DNA from: DASZQY01 sp036511595
GTDB lineage: Bacteria; Pseudomonadota; Alphaproteobacteria; Rhizobiales; Kaistiaceae
Assembly (NCBI GenBank): GCA_036511595.1
Contig: DATCBY010000079.1
Coordinates: 1-39,982 of the forward strand
Reading direction: 5' to 3'
Length of the DNA: 39,982 nucleotides
Shown: piece after piece, positions 7,117-17,894 of the stretch
How the letters are laid out: each line of letters begins with the position of its first letter
Numbering within the stretch: position 1 is the first letter of the stretch
Made by a program: the position numbers and the translations under genes
Notes under the pieces: generated by a model
Databases searched by the model: none
Told to the model about the DNA's origin: nothing
Seen by the model: only the letters and a program-made list of their open reading frames with translations

Positions 7117-8931
7117 ATGGGCCTCAACGCGCGCATCGGCGAAGTGACCGAGCGGATCAGGCGGCGCAGCCACGGCGGGCGCTCGCTCTACGTGGAGCGA
7201 ATGCACTCGGCTGCCGCGAACCGGGTCCGCCGCGACCACTTGTCCTGCTCCAACCTCGCCCACGGCTTTGCCGCATGCTCGCCCGGCGACAAGGCGGCGA
7301 TCCGGGCCGGCGCCGCGCCGAACCTCGGCATCATCACCGCCTACAACGACATGCTGTCGGCGCATCAGCCCTACGAGCGCTTTCCCGAACTCATCCGCCA
7401 GGCGGCGCGCAAGGCGGGCGGCACGGCTCAGGTCGCCGGCGGCGTGCCAGCGATGTGTGACGGCGTGACGCAAGGACAGACCGGCATGGAGCTGTCGCTG
7501 TTCTCGCGCGACACCATCGCCATGGCGGCCGCGGTCGGCTTGTCGCACGACATGTTCGACGCGGCGGTGTTCCTCGGCATCTGCGACAAGATCGTGCCGG
7601 GCCTGCTCATCGCGGCGCTGACCTTCGGGCATTTGCCGGCGGTGTTCATCCCGGCGGGGCCGATGCCCTCGGGCCTGGCCAACCCGGAGCGGGCGAAGGC
7701 GCGGCAGCTTTATGCCGAACGCAAGATCACGCGCGAGGAGCTGCTGGAGGTCGAGGCGAAATCCTACCATGCGCCCGGCACCTGCACGTTCTACGGCACG
7801 GCCAACTCCAACCAGATGCTGATGGAGATCATGGGACTGCACCTGCCCGGCGCGTCGTTCATCAACCCGAATACGCCGCTCCGCGATGCGCTGACGCGAC
7901 TCGCCGTGCAGCGGGCGCTGGCGATCACCTCGCTCGGCAACGAGCATACGCCGGTCGGCACGATCATCGACGAGCGCGCCATCGTCAACGGCGTCGTCGG
8001 GCTGAATGCCACCGGCGGCTCGACCAATCACACGCTGCATCTGGTGGCCATTGCCAGAGCGGCCGGCATCACGCTGACCTGGGACGACTTCCACGACATC
8101 TCGGAGGTGACGCCGCTGCTGGCGCGCGTCTATCCGAACGGCTCGGCGGACGTGAACCAGTTCCATCAGGCCGGCGGCATGCAGTTCCTGATGCGCGAAC
8201 TCATCGGCGCCGGGCTGCTGCACGACGACGTACAGACCGTGTGGGGCGCGGGCCTCAAGGGCTATCTCAAATCGCCGGAGCTGACGCCGGCCGGCGACAT
8301 CGCCTGGGTGGACGGGGCGAAGAAAAGCAAGGACGAGAAGGTGCTGGCGCCGGTCAAGCGGCCGTTCCTTGACGAGGGCGGCCTCCGGCTCCTGACCGGC
8401 AATCTCGGCCGCGCGGTCATCAAGATTTCCGCGGTCAACGCCGAGCACCAGGTAGTGGAGGCGCCGGCGATGGTATTCGACTCGCAGGATGCGCTGCGCG
8501 AAGCCTTCCGCGCCGGCAGGCTCAACAAGGATTTCGTCGCCGTCATCCGCTTCCAGGGGCCGCGCGCCAACGGCATGCCGGAACTGCACAAACTGACGCC
8601 GACGCTGGGGCTGCTGCAGGACAAGGGCTTCAAGGTGGCGCTGATCACCGACGGGCGCATGTCGGGAGCTTCCGGCAAAGTGCCGGCGGCGATCCACGTC
8701 ACCCCGGAAGCGGCGGAAGGCGGGGCGCTCGCGCGCATCCGCGACGGCGACGTCATCCGCCTCGACGCGCCAGCTGGCCGGCTCGACGTGCTCGCCAACG
8801 CCGCGGACCTTGCGGCACGCGCGCCAACCGCGCCCGACCTCGCCGCCAACGATCACGGCCTCGGGCGGGAACTCTTCCGGATGTTCCGGGCGAACGCGCA
8901 GCCGGCGGAGCTCGGGGCCGGGGTGTTATAG
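7117..8931 (+). CDS. edd: Phosphogluconate dehydratase (6-phosphogluconate dehydratase)
   Basis: A 604-residue cytoplasmic [4Fe-4S] dehydratase of the IlvD/Edd family that converts 6-phosphogluconate to 2-keto-3-deoxy-6-phosphogluconate, the committing step of the Entner-Doudoroff pathway. The family cysteines are visible in VPAMCDGVTQG, FLGICDKIVPG and APGTCTFYGTANSNQM. The late ITDGRMSGASGKVPAA is the standard Edd/IlvD C-terminal motif, and the length is typical of Edd rather than the shorter IlvD. The start has a strong GAGAGGAGAA seven bases upstream. No KDPG aldolase is adjacent; the only aldolase of that fold in the window is DgoA at 17891. Confidence 0.97.
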   Translation: MGLNARIGEVTERIRRRSHGGRSLYVERMHSAAANRVRRDHLSCSNLAHGFAACSPGDKAAIRAGAAPNLGIITAYNDMLSAHQPYERFPELIRQAARKAGGTAQVAGGVPAMCDGVTQGQTGMELSLFSRDTIAMAAAVGLSHDMFDAAVFLGICDKIVPGLLIAALTFGHLPAVFIPAGPMPSGLANPERAKARQLYAERKITREELLEVEAKSYHAPGTCTFYGTANSNQMLMEIMGLHLPGASFINPNTPLRDALTRLAVQRALAITSLGNEHTPVGTIIDERAIVNGVVGLNATGGSTNHTLHLVAIARAAGITLTWDDFHDISEVTPLLARVYPNGSADVNQFHQAGGMQFLMRELIGAGLLHDDVQTVWGAGLKGYLKSPELTPAGDIAWVDGAKKSKDEKVLAPVKRPFLDEGGLRLLTGNLGRAVIKISAVNAEHQVVEAPAMVFDSQDALREAFRAGRLNKDFVAVIRFQGPRANGMPELHKLTPTLGLLQDKGFKVALITDGRMSGASGKVPAAIHVTPEAAEGGALARIRDGDVIRLDAPAGRLDVLANAADLAARAPTAPDLAANDHGLGRELFRMFRANAQPAELGAGVL

Positions 8932-8955
8932 ACAAACTCAACCCTAAGCTGCATT

Positions 8956-9990
8956 GTGTTGGCTCCTGAATCGTGGGATGCCTCGATGTTTGCAATTCTT
9001 GAAAGGCGCCCTGAGAAAATCGAGGCGCAACGCAGACTAGTGGCCTCCATCGCCAAAGCGTGGCGGGGGAGTGAAACACGCACGGTTGTTTGGAGACCGA
9101 GCAGCCTAGAGCGTCCCGTAACCCACGACGCCCGGTATTGGTTCACCTCCGTGGCACCCAATAATCGGGGACAGCACGCCGCGATTTTGGAACGGTTTTG
9201 GACTCTACTCGCCTACCGGAAATCTCATCATCACTGTCGAACTCAATATTCCGACGGCATCTAATTCCCGGCGAGTGTCAGCTTTTTTTGCCCGCCATCT
9301 CGAAACGGGCGAGATTTACCTCATGCACGATGGGAGTGTCGGCGGCGGCAGAAAGGGGATAGGCCGCGAAGGCTATCTCGCTTGGATCGGTGCGAGACTG
9401 GTGACCGTTGCCAGTTCTGACGGCAGAACAAGAGATGGAGTCGTCGTAGCAAACATCAACGCCGCGGCCGCGGGCAAAGATATCGCCCGCTTTGTTGAAT
9501 CGGTTGCCGACTTCAAACAGGCCGTTAAAGATGGCAGGGCAGACAGCCCGGCGTCGCGGCACGCGCGGCAGACCTACAAGGGGTACTTTGACGACTTCTC
9601 GGGTCGGAAACGTGGGCGGCTCGAACGCGAGATCGAATACGTCACTCGGCACGGGGATATCGTAAAGGCGATTCGCGATTGGCGGCTCAAAAAATCTCCG
9701 CCGCGGTCCGAGATTGTAAAAGAGCGTTTATCGACTTGGGCGTGGTCGAAGACGGCATTTTGCGTGAGCTTTATGAAGTCAAACCAAGTTGCGACCGGTA
9801 CTCTTTGTACACCGCTATCGGTCAGCTCTTCGTCCACGCAAAAGCGACCGATTGCCAATGTCTTGTTGTGTTGCCCAAAGGTGAAAGAGTTCCGCCTGAC
9901 GTTTCGTTGGCTTTCGAGCGCGCTGGCATTGCGGTGATTGAGTTCGAACTTCTCTCAGATACGGTCCGCATTATCGACAGAGAAAGGTGA
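8956..9990 (+). pseudogene. Frameshifted gene, possible PD-(D/E)XK nuclease-like C-terminal domain
   Basis: Three consecutive open segments read in frames 1, 2 and 1, and look like one protein of about 340 residues broken twice. Segment one (from GTG 8956) fades around 9165-9180, where frame 2 takes over with TPRFWNGFGLYSPTGNLII and continues through VSAFFARHLETGEIYLMH. The second break is near the A-run at 9688-9693, after AIRDWRL; frame 1 resumes with RAFIDLGVVEDGILRELYEVKPSCDR. The last part (Asp...Glu-Val-Lys, then an amphipathic AIGQLFVHA helix and CLVVLPKG strand) resembles restriction-endonuclease-like folds. This assignment is tentative and the N-terminal part is unrecognised. G+C is visibly lower than in the neighbours, suggesting acquired DNA. 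It may be a decayed gene or carry sequencing errors. Confidence 0.6.
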
Positions 9991-10012
9991 GGTGCGCCGC
10001 GAAGCGGTCCGG

Positions 10013-10531
10013 CTATTCCTTCGCGCCCCGCTGCCGAATCCACGGCCTCGTGCCCGCGGGCACTTCGCCGTCGCCGGGCCAGGCGGGCTGGAGGTAATGT
10101 GGGACTTCCGGCCACTCGTGCTTTTCGAACGCGGCGATGACCAGCGGGTCGGTGGTCAGGAACGCGTCGATGCCGACGCGGGCCATGAACGGCACCTGGT
10201 CGATGATGTAGTTGCCCGAGGCGCGGATCTCGCCCCTGTAGCCGTCGCGCTCGCGCAAGAGCCGGGCGATCGAGAAGGCGCGGCCGTCAGCGTACTTCGG
10301 GATGGTGACGACGATCAGGGGAAAGCGCGGCAGGTCGGCGACGATGTCGTGCCAGTCGTTGCCGGGGTCGATCTGCAAACCGATTGGGGCGTTGCGCTGG
10401 CCAAGGGTTTCGCGCTCGGCACGCCAGCGCTTGAGGCTCAGGACCACGGGCGCATCGGCCGGCACCGGCTGGTCGTCGGCGACGACCTGCCAGTTGTCCG
10501 TAATGAAAGCACCGGACTTCCAGAGAGGCAT
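10013..10531 (-). CDS. DUF934 family protein of the sulfate assimilation operon
   Basis: A 172-residue cytoplasmic protein of the DUF934 family, annotated in many genomes as a probable oxidoreductase of sulfite reduction and normally encoded with cysI and cysH. Its exact reaction is not established. The opening MPLWKSGAFITDNWQVVADD and the core YRGEIRASGNYIIDQVPFMARVGID are the recognisable family parts. I set the start at 10531 because family members begin MPLW; an in-frame ATG at 10561 with an AAGG box is also possible. It is the last gene of the leftward cys operon, 96 bases after cysH, and ends only 22 bases from the broken gene on the other strand. Confidence 0.85.
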   Translation of the reverse strand: MPLWKSGAFITDNWQVVADDQPVPADAPVVLSLKRWRAERETLGQRNAPIGLQIDPGNDWHDIVADLPRFPLIVVTIPKYADGRAFSIARLLRERDGYRGEIRASGNYIIDQVPFMARVGIDAFLTTDPLVIAAFEKHEWPEVPHYLQPAWPGDGEVPAGTRPWIRQRGAKE

Positions 10532-10627
10532 GAAGTTACTCGCGCGACGGCCCGTCGTCATGCCCGCCTTCGCGGAGACGATGGGTGGAGTATTTCATCG
10601 GGAAGCGCGCGGCAAGCGAGATAGCGA

Positions 10628-11369
10628 TCAGATGCCGCTGCCGTCGAGCTCAAGGTCGGTGTGGATACCGCATTCGGCCTTGCCGAGGCCACGCCAGCGG
10701 CCTGCGCGGGCGTCCTCGCCCGCCTCCACCTTCGTCGTGCAGGGCACGCAGCCGATCGACAGGTAGCCCTTGGCGACCAGCGGATGGGCCGGCAGATCGT
10801 AGCGGCCGGCGTAGGCCTTGAGGTCGGCGCTCGTCCAGTTGGCAAGCGGATTGATCTTGATGCGGCCGCCATCGGCCTCGAACACCGGGAGCGCGGCGCG
10901 GCCGCTGTTCTGAAAACGCTTGCGGCCGGTGAACCAGGCGTCGAAGCCAGCGAGCGCGCGCTGCAGCGGCTCGGTCTTGCGGTAGTGGCAGCACATGTCC
11001 GGATTGGTCATCCACAGCGCGCCGTGCTTGTCCTTGGCGGCGAGGCGCTCCGGGTCCGGCGTGATCGAGCGGAGGTCGGTGAGGCGCAGGCGTTCGGCAA
11101 GCTCCGAACGATAGGCGAGCGTCTCCGGGAAAAGCTTGCCGGTATCGAGGAAGATGACCGGCAGCGAACGATCGACCTCGGCAACCAGATGCAACAGCAC
11201 GGCCGACTCGGCACCGAAGCTCGACACCAGCGCGACGCGACCCGGGAACAGCTCGTTGGCGGCGACATCGATGATGCCGGCGGCATCGCGCTTGCCGTAG
11301 CGGGCGTTCAGTTCTGCTGCGCCGTCATCGATAGCGGGGGCGATCTCCTCGGTAACGCGGGCGAGTGCG

Positions 11370-11383
<14 letters not shown>
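10628..11383 (-). CDS. cysH: Adenylyl-sulfate (APS) reductase, thioredoxin-dependent
   Basis: A 251-residue cytoplasmic enzyme that reduces activated sulfate to sulfite. The PP-loop-like SSFGAESAVLLHL lies at about residues 54-66. The paired cysteines DMCCHYRK and CVPCTTK supply four iron-sulfur cluster ligands, which marks the [4Fe-4S] APS-type rather than the cluster-free PAPS-type. The catalytic ECGIHTD motif is at the C-terminus. Substrate preference for APS is therefore inferred from the cluster cysteines and is common in rhizobia. Its ATG lies inside the end of cysI (14-base overlap), so translation is probably coupled. Confidence 0.95.
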
Positions 11384-13020
<1,637 letters not shown>

Positions 13021-13028
<8 letters not shown>

Positions 13029-13449
13029 TTGGCGCCGTCCCGGTCGCGCCTCCGGCGCTCCTCGCCTCTTGGGGCACCGTCCCGGTCGCGCCTCCGGCGC
13101 TCCTCGCCGCTTGGGGCGCCGTCCCGGCCCTGAGGTTGGCGACTTCCTCCTCGCCGTAGGCGATCGTCGGGCCGCGGTCGGCGCGGATCTTTTCGCGCAG
13201 GCGCGTCGGTACCGGGACGCCGCCCTTCACCTCGACGTCGATCGGATACGGCTCGACGACGATGCGGGCGTCGTGTTGCGCCTTGGCATACGCGCTGGCG
13301 CTTTCGAGGTCCGGGCCGTCCTCGACGACGCGGGCGAGCGCGATGTCATGCGTCCAGCCGCCGTCGTGATCGAGGAACACGACTAGGCCATCGCGGAGAT
13401 CGTTCGCGGTGATGACTTTCGCCGGGCCTTCTTTGGCGGCTTTGAACAT
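13021..13449 (-). CDS. DUF2849 family protein with a repeat-expanded C-terminus
   Basis: A 142-residue cytoplasmic protein of the DUF2849 family, found between cysG and cysI in many alphaproteobacteria. Its biochemical role is unknown. The family core is residues 1-107 (KVITANDLRDGLVVFLD, with PYPIDVEV near the middle). The remaining 35 residues are not family sequence: they are two copies of a 14-residue unit (GTAPQAARSAGGAT) plus a partial third, encoded by a 42-bp tandem repeat. The start shares one base with the cysG stop (TGATG), and the stop lies inside the cysI start. The protein is therefore locked into a translationally coupled operon, and the repeat has stayed in frame. Confidence 0.85.
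13031..13129. repeat. 42-bp tandem repeat (about 2.4 copies) within the DUF2849 gene
   Basis: Unit one at 13031-13072, unit two at 13073-13114 and a partial unit from 13115 match except for a few bases. The period of 42 is a multiple of three, so the reading frame is kept (14 residues per unit). Each unit contains a GGCGC-rich segment able to fold (GCGCC-tcc-GGCGC). It ends two bases from the shared cysI start region. Confidence 0.85.
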
Positions 13450-14867
13450 CAGGCCGCCACCAATTCAGCAAGCGCGGCGGGCGCGCCGACGATGTTGCCC
13501 TGCGCCACCACCTCACCGACCAGGATGAGCACGGGCCCGGTGAGTTCGGGGCAAGCGGCGATGCGGGCGAGCTCGTCGAGGCGGCCGGCGTAGGCGCGGC
13601 GCTCCGCGCGCGACACGTTTTCGATCACCGCGACCGGCGTCGAGGCGTTCAGACCGGCTTCGATCAGGCGCCCGGCGACGGCTGCCGCGACGGTGCGGCC
13701 CATGTAGACGGCGACGGTGGCGCCCGCCAGCGCCAGACCGGCCCAATCCGGGAGCGTCCGGCCGTCGGCGTCATGGCCAGTGGCAAAGACGAGCGAATGG
13801 GCTCCGTCGCGCAGCGTCAGCGGAATTTCCGCCTCGGCGGCGGCGGCGAAAGCGGCGGTGATGCCGGGGACCACGTCAAACGAGATGCCCGCAGTGCGGA
13901 GCGCCGCCATTTCTTCGCCGGCGCGGCCGTAGATGAGCGGGTCGCCGGACTTCAGGCGAACGACGCGGTTGCCTGCCCGCGCCTCGGCGACGAGGAGCGC
14001 GTTGATTTCGTTCTGGCCGACGGCATGATCGCCCTTGGCCTTGCCGACGTAGATGCGGCGTGCGTCACGACGGCCCTGGGCAACGCTGGCTTCCGGGACG
14101 AGGCGGTCATAAACAATGACATCGGCTTCCTGCAGGACGCGCTGGGCGCGCAATGTCAGGAGATCCTCGGCACCCGGGCCGGCGCCGACCAGCGAAACGT
14201 GGCCCGAGCGGATGGGGTCGATCTCGAGTTCGCGCAACGCTTCGTCTTCGGCGCCGGCGAGATTGCCGGCGAACACCTTTTCGGCGACGGCGCCTGAGAA
14301 AAAGCGCGCCCAGAAGCGGCGGCGATCGGCGGAGCCTTTCAAGACGCGGCCAACACGCTCGCGCAGGCGATCGGCAAGGCCGGCGAGATCGCCGAACGAC
14401 GGCGCCAGCATCGTCTCGATGCGGGCGCGCACGTGGCGGGAAAGAACCGGAGCAACGCCCTCGCTGCCGACGGCAACCGCCAGCGGCGCGCGGTTGACGA
14501 TGGCCGGGGTATAGAAGTCGCAAAGCTCGGGACGATCGACGACGTTGATCGGCACGCCGGCTTCATGGGCGAGCGCAAAAATCTCGCGGTCGCCCTCCTC
14601 GGTTCCGGTGGCGGCGAAGACGAGCGCGGCGCCGGCGAGGTCGGCCGAGGCAGGACGGGCACCGCGCCAATCGCCGTGGGCGGCGATCAGGTCGGCGCCG
14701 GTGTCCTTGTCGAGCGATGGAGCGAAGACGACGATCTCGGCCTTAGTCTCGGAGAGCAGTCTTATCTTGGCGGCGGCCTCGGGCCCACCGCCGACAATCA
14801 CGACCCGACGGCCGGCGACCTTGTGGAAGGCCGGAAAAACGGCGAGCTTGCGCGAGGTATCCGACAT
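13449..14867 (-). CDS. cysG: Siroheme synthase (uroporphyrinogen-III C-methyltransferase / precorrin-2 dehydrogenase / ferrochelatase)
   Basis: A 472-residue trifunctional cytoplasmic enzyme making siroheme for the sulfite reductase downstream. Residues about 1-200 form the dehydrogenase/chelatase part (RRVVIVGGGPEAAAKIRLL and the following PELCDFYTPAIV). Residues about 215-455 are the SAM-dependent methyltransferase (SLVGAGPGAEDLLTLRA at its start, then KSGDPLIYGRAGEE and VPGITAA). The ATG at 14867 was preferred to an in-frame GTG at 14924 because it gives the usual N-terminus; a GGAG lies 13 bases upstream, somewhat far. It is the first gene of the leftward operon, ahead of DUF2849. Confidence 0.95.
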   Translation of the reverse strand: MSDTSRKLAVFPAFHKVAGRRVVIVGGGPEAAAKIRLLSETKAEIVVFAPSLDKDTGADLIAAHGDWRGARPASADLAGAALVFAATGTEEGDREIFALAHEAGVPINVVDRPELCDFYTPAIVNRAPLAVAVGSEGVAPVLSRHVRARIETMLAPSFGDLAGLADRLRERVGRVLKGSADRRRFWARFFSGAVAEKVFAGNLAGAEDEALRELEIDPIRSGHVSLVGAGPGAEDLLTLRAQRVLQEADVIVYDRLVPEASVAQGRRDARRIYVGKAKGDHAVGQNEINALLVAEARAGNRVVRLKSGDPLIYGRAGEEMAALRTAGISFDVVPGITAAFAAAAEAEIPLTLRDGAHSLVFATGHDADGRTLPDWAGLALAGATVAVYMGRTVAAAVAGRLIEAGLNASTPVAVIENVSRAERRAYAGRLDELARIAACPELTGPVLILVGEVVAQGNIVGAPAALAELVAA

Positions 14868-15160
14868 GGCGGTGAAAAAACTCCGTGACGCGCGGCGTTT
14901 GAAAATGCTTTTGACGGGCGTCACTCTTGCTGCTGAGACATTTAAGAATTCGATGTCAGCCGCGCCACGCTGCGCATTTCAAACTGACGGTTGCACGCGA
15001 AAAATCATTCCGAAACGGGGGCGCCGGACGAAATGCAGCCGGAAATCGCCGCTGGGGAAAACACGTCAAGAATTGTAGTGATTTAGCGGCGCGAGCCCCA
15101 TCGGCCGCCGACAGAACGAAGGAACGTCTTGCCCTTTTGCGTCGACGCGGCGCGGGCCGG
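14868..15160. promoter_or_regulatory. Upstream region of the cys operon (no gene seen)
   Basis: This 293-base gap separates cysG (leftward) from the 3' end of the alpha-glucosidase gene. It is visibly poorer in G+C than its surroundings around 14930-15080, as expected for a promoter region, and must carry the start of the cys operon. I found no SAM riboswitch fold and no confident LysR-type operator or -35/-10 pair. No terminator with a T-tract is visible for the alpha-glucosidase. Confidence 0.4.
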
Positions 15161-16810
15161 TCACATCAGCTCGCCGAAAAATGCATCGCCGGCAGGCAAG
15201 CGCACGCTACGCCCGCCAGCCTCGACGCCGGCCGCGAAACCGTGGCCCGGAAGGGACTCCGTCGCCATGCCAGGCGGCAAGGCGAAACGCCCTTCCTTCT
15301 TGCCGAGATTGAAGACGCAGAGGAGCCGCTCGTCGCCCGCAGCGCGCTGGAAGGCCAGCATGTCGTCAGGCGCGTCGAGGAAGGCGATGCTGCCCGAACG
15401 GAGCGCCGGGTGGGCGCGGCGGAAGGCGATGAGTTGCCGATAGCGCGACAGCACAGAATCGCCGGATGCATTCTCGAGATTGGCGGCGCGGGCGATATGT
15501 TCCGGCGCGACCGGCAGCCACGGCTTGCCGGTGGTGAAGCCGCCGGCCGGCGCGTTCGATTCCCACACCATCGGCGTGCGGCAGCCGTCGCGTCCCTTGA
15601 ACTCGGGCCAGAAGCGGATGCCGTAGGGATCGACGAGATCCTCGAAACGGAGCGATGCCTCGCCGAGCCCCAGTTCCTCGCCCTGATACAGGCAGACCGA
15701 ACCGCGCAGCGACAGCAGCACGCCGGCGGCGAGCACCGCAAGACGATCCTGATCCAGCCCGCAGGTGCCCGCCCAGCGGCTGACGTGACGCTCGACATCG
15801 TGATTGGAGAAGGCCCAGCACGGCCAGCCATCGCCGGCCATCGCCTCGTAGGCCTCGATGCTCTTGCGGATATGCCTGGCGGTGAACAGCGGACCGAGGA
15901 AGTCGAAGGTATAGCACATGTGCAGCTTGTCGCCGCCGGCCGTGTAAGCAGCCATCGTGGCCAGCGAGCGGACGCCATCGCCAACTTCGCCGACGGTAGT
16001 CCGATCCGGATAGCGGTCGAGGAGCGCGCGGATGCGCTGCAGGAAGCCGACGTTTTCCCGCTGCGACTTGTCGTAGACATGATCCTGGAAGCTGTAGGGA
16101 TTGACCGCCGGGGCGTCGGCCGAGCCGCCGACCGCGGGCGGGTTCGATTCGAGACCCTCCGAATGGAAGTAGAAATTGACGGTGTCGAGGCGAAACCCGT
16201 CGACGCCGCGATCCAGCCAGAATTTGCCGGCGTCGAGTATGGCGTCCTGCACGGCCGGATTGTGGAAGTTGAGGTCGGGCTGCTCGGTCAGGAAATTGTG
16301 CAGATAGTACTGCAGGCGGCGCGTGTCCCACTCCCACGCCGGACCACCAAAGATCGACAGCCAGTTGTTGGGCGTGGTGCCGTCGGGCTGCGGCTCGGCC
16401 CAGACGTACCAATCGGCGCGCGGGTTATCCCGGCTGGAGCGGCTTTCGACGAACCAGGCGTGCTTGTCGGAGGAGTGCGACATCACCTGGTCGATGGTGA
16501 CCTTCAAACCGAGGCGATGGGCCTCGGCGACCAGCGCATCGAAATCCGCGAGCGTGCCGAAGAGCGGATCGACCGCTTTGTAATCGGAGACGTCGTAGCC
16601 GAAATCCTTCATCGGCGACTTGAAGAACGGCGCGATCCAGATGGCGTCGACGCCGAGGTCGGCGACATAAGGCAGGCGGCGCGTGATGCCGGCGAGATCG
16701 CCGACGCCGTCGCCGTTGGTGTCCTGATAGGAACGCGGGTAAATCTCATAGATAATGGCGCCGCGCCACCAATCGGGGTCGTCCGCCGGCCGGAGATGAT
16801 CTTGCGGCAA
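15161..16810 (-). CDS. aglA: Alpha-glucosidase, glycoside hydrolase family 13 (AglA-like)
   Basis: A 549-residue GH13 enzyme, cytoplasmic because no signal peptide is present, splitting alpha-glucosides such as sucrose, maltose or trehalose to glucose. GH13 regions in order: DAIWIAPFF; the MSHSSDKHAWF loop; the nucleophile Asp in DGFRLDTVNFY; the acid/base Glu in TTVGEVGD; and the transition-state Asp in FSNHDVERH. The start is set at the TTG at 16810, which follows GGGGAG by six bases and gives LPQDHLRPADDPDWW, the usual lead-in. A longer in-frame start at 16954 adds 48 residues of non-homologous sequence. Rhizobial aglA is normally in an aglEFGAK transporter operon; here it stands alone, divergent from dgoK. 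The gene name is by resemblance. Confidence 0.9.
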   Translation of the reverse strand: MPQDHLRPADDPDWWRGAIIYEIYPRSYQDTNGDGVGDLAGITRRLPYVADLGVDAIWIAPFFKSPMKDFGYDVSDYKAVDPLFGTLADFDALVAEAHRLGLKVTIDQVMSHSSDKHAWFVESRSSRDNPRADWYVWAEPQPDGTTPNNWLSIFGGPAWEWDTRRLQYYLHNFLTEQPDLNFHNPAVQDAILDAGKFWLDRGVDGFRLDTVNFYFHSEGLESNPPAVGGSADAPAVNPYSFQDHVYDKSQRENVGFLQRIRALLDRYPDRTTVGEVGDGVRSLATMAAYTAGGDKLHMCYTFDFLGPLFTARHIRKSIEAYEAMAGDGWPCWAFSNHDVERHVSRWAGTCGLDQDRLAVLAAGVLLSLRGSVCLYQGEELGLGEASLRFEDLVDPYGIRFWPEFKGRDGCRTPMVWESNAPAGGFTTGKPWLPVAPEHIARAANLENASGDSVLSRYRQLIAFRRAHPALRSGSIAFLDAPDDMLAFQRAAGDERLLCVFNLGKKEGRFALPPGMATESLPGHGFAAGVEAGGRSVRLPAGDAFFGELM

Positions 16811-16946
16811 CAGAGACTCCCCGTGGGCCCGCGTCCAATCGCGCCGGCATGGTGCCACAACGGCGGAAAAAATTGGAGACGGCGAAGCGCCACGGCAACC
16901 GCTCGCGCTTGACCTTTGACCATTCGCCGCCCGACAAGGGGCGACG

Positions 16947-17894
16947 ATGGGCACGCAAGCAAACTACGCAGGGGGAAAACTGATTGCGGTCGACTGGGGA
17001 ACCAGCCGGCTGCGCGCATGGCTGGTCGACGGCGGCGGCGCGGCAATTGCCGAAGCGGACAGCGACCAGGGCATTGGCGCGCTATCGGGTGGGCATGAGG
17101 CGGTGTTCGAGGCGCTGGTTGCCGATTGGCCCAAGGTGCCGGCGATCATGGCCGGGATGGTCGGCAGCCGGCAGGGCTGGCGGGAGGCGGCCTATGTCCC
17201 CTGCCCGGCAACGCCGGCGGCGCTGGCGGCGTCATTCTTTCGCTTTTCCACCGGCGGGGGCCGGCCGATGGCGATCGTTCCGGGCCTGGTGTTCCACGCG
17301 GCATGGCGCGATGGCGACGTGATCCGCGGCGAGGAAACACAGATGATCGGCATGATCGACCGGGAGCCCGCCTTCGCCGGCACGGTGATCATGCCCGGCA
17401 CGCACTCCAAGTGGGTGCGGATCGACCGCGGCACCATCGTCGACTTCCAGACGTTCATTACCGGCGAGCTTTTCGCGCTCCTGTCGGAGAAATCCTTCCT
17501 GCGACACTCGGTGGCCGGCGGCGGCGGCGATCTCGTGGCGTCACCCGACTTCGGCCTGGCGATCGAGCGCACGACCGGCGAGGCGCTGCCGTTTCTTGCG
17601 TCGCTCTTTTCCGTCCGGACGCGGCAGCTCCTCGGCAACGTCAGCCGGGAGCACAACCTCGCCTACCTTTCCGGGCTGGTCATCGGCGGCGAGATCGCCG
17701 CGGCACGCGACCTCGGCGCGCTCGGGCCGGGGACGGCAATCCGCATCATCGGCTCGCGCTCGCTGGCGCGGGCCTATGCGAATGCGCTGGAGGTCGCCGG
17801 TTTCGACGCCGAGGCGCTCGACGGCAGCGAACTGGTGCTGGATGGCCTCACACACCTGGCGCGCACCATAGGATTTCTGGAGAAGGCAGCATGA
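16947..17894 (+). CDS. dgoK: 2-dehydro-3-deoxygalactonokinase
   Basis: A 315-residue cytoplasmic sugar-acid kinase that phosphorylates 2-keto-3-deoxygalactonate in the De Ley-Doudoroff galactonate pathway. Family motifs are DWGTSRLRAWL (the phosphate-binding loop), GMVGSRQGW, RGEETQ and MPGTHSKWV, followed by FQTFITGE and the SREHNLAYLSGLVIGGE segment. The length is normal. The start has AAGGGG about six bases upstream. Its stop overlaps the dgoA start in ATGA, so the two are translationally coupled. No galactonate dehydratase (dgoD) or galactose dehydrogenase is in the window, so the upstream steps are encoded elsewhere. Confidence 0.95.
   Translation: MGTQANYAGGKLIAVDWGTSRLRAWLVDGGGAAIAEADSDQGIGALSGGHEAVFEALVADWPKVPAIMAGMVGSRQGWREAAYVPCPATPAALAASFFRFSTGGGRPMAIVPGLVFHAAWRDGDVIRGEETQMIGMIDREPAFAGTVIMPGTHSKWVRIDRGTIVDFQTFITGELFALLSEKSFLRHSVAGGGGDLVASPDFGLAIERTTGEALPFLASLFSVRTRQLLGNVSREHNLAYLSGLVIGGEIAAARDLGALGPGTAIRIIGSRSLARAYANALEVAGFDAEALDGSELVLDGLTHLARTIGFLEKAA

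Noticed and set aside
6856..8856. 666-codon minus-strand frame opposite edd
   Set aside because: Typical antisense shadow (Arg/His/Gln/Ala-rich) of a strongly coding high-GC gene.
8956..9990. Three separate small genes
   Set aside because: The segments join smoothly across frame changes and none has a good independent ribosome site, so one broken gene is more likely.
13031..13129. Possible short CRISPR array
   Set aside because: Units are directly adjacent without spacers and lie in frame inside a coding gene, so this is a tandem minisatellite.
14868..15160. SAM or cobalamin riboswitch ahead of the cys operon
   Set aside because: No conserved core or multi-stem fold was recognisable by eye; only a lower-GC promoter-like gap.
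14927..16912. 661-codon plus-strand frame opposite the alpha-glucosidase
   Set aside because: Shadow frame; the opposite strand carries all the GH13 catalytic motifs.
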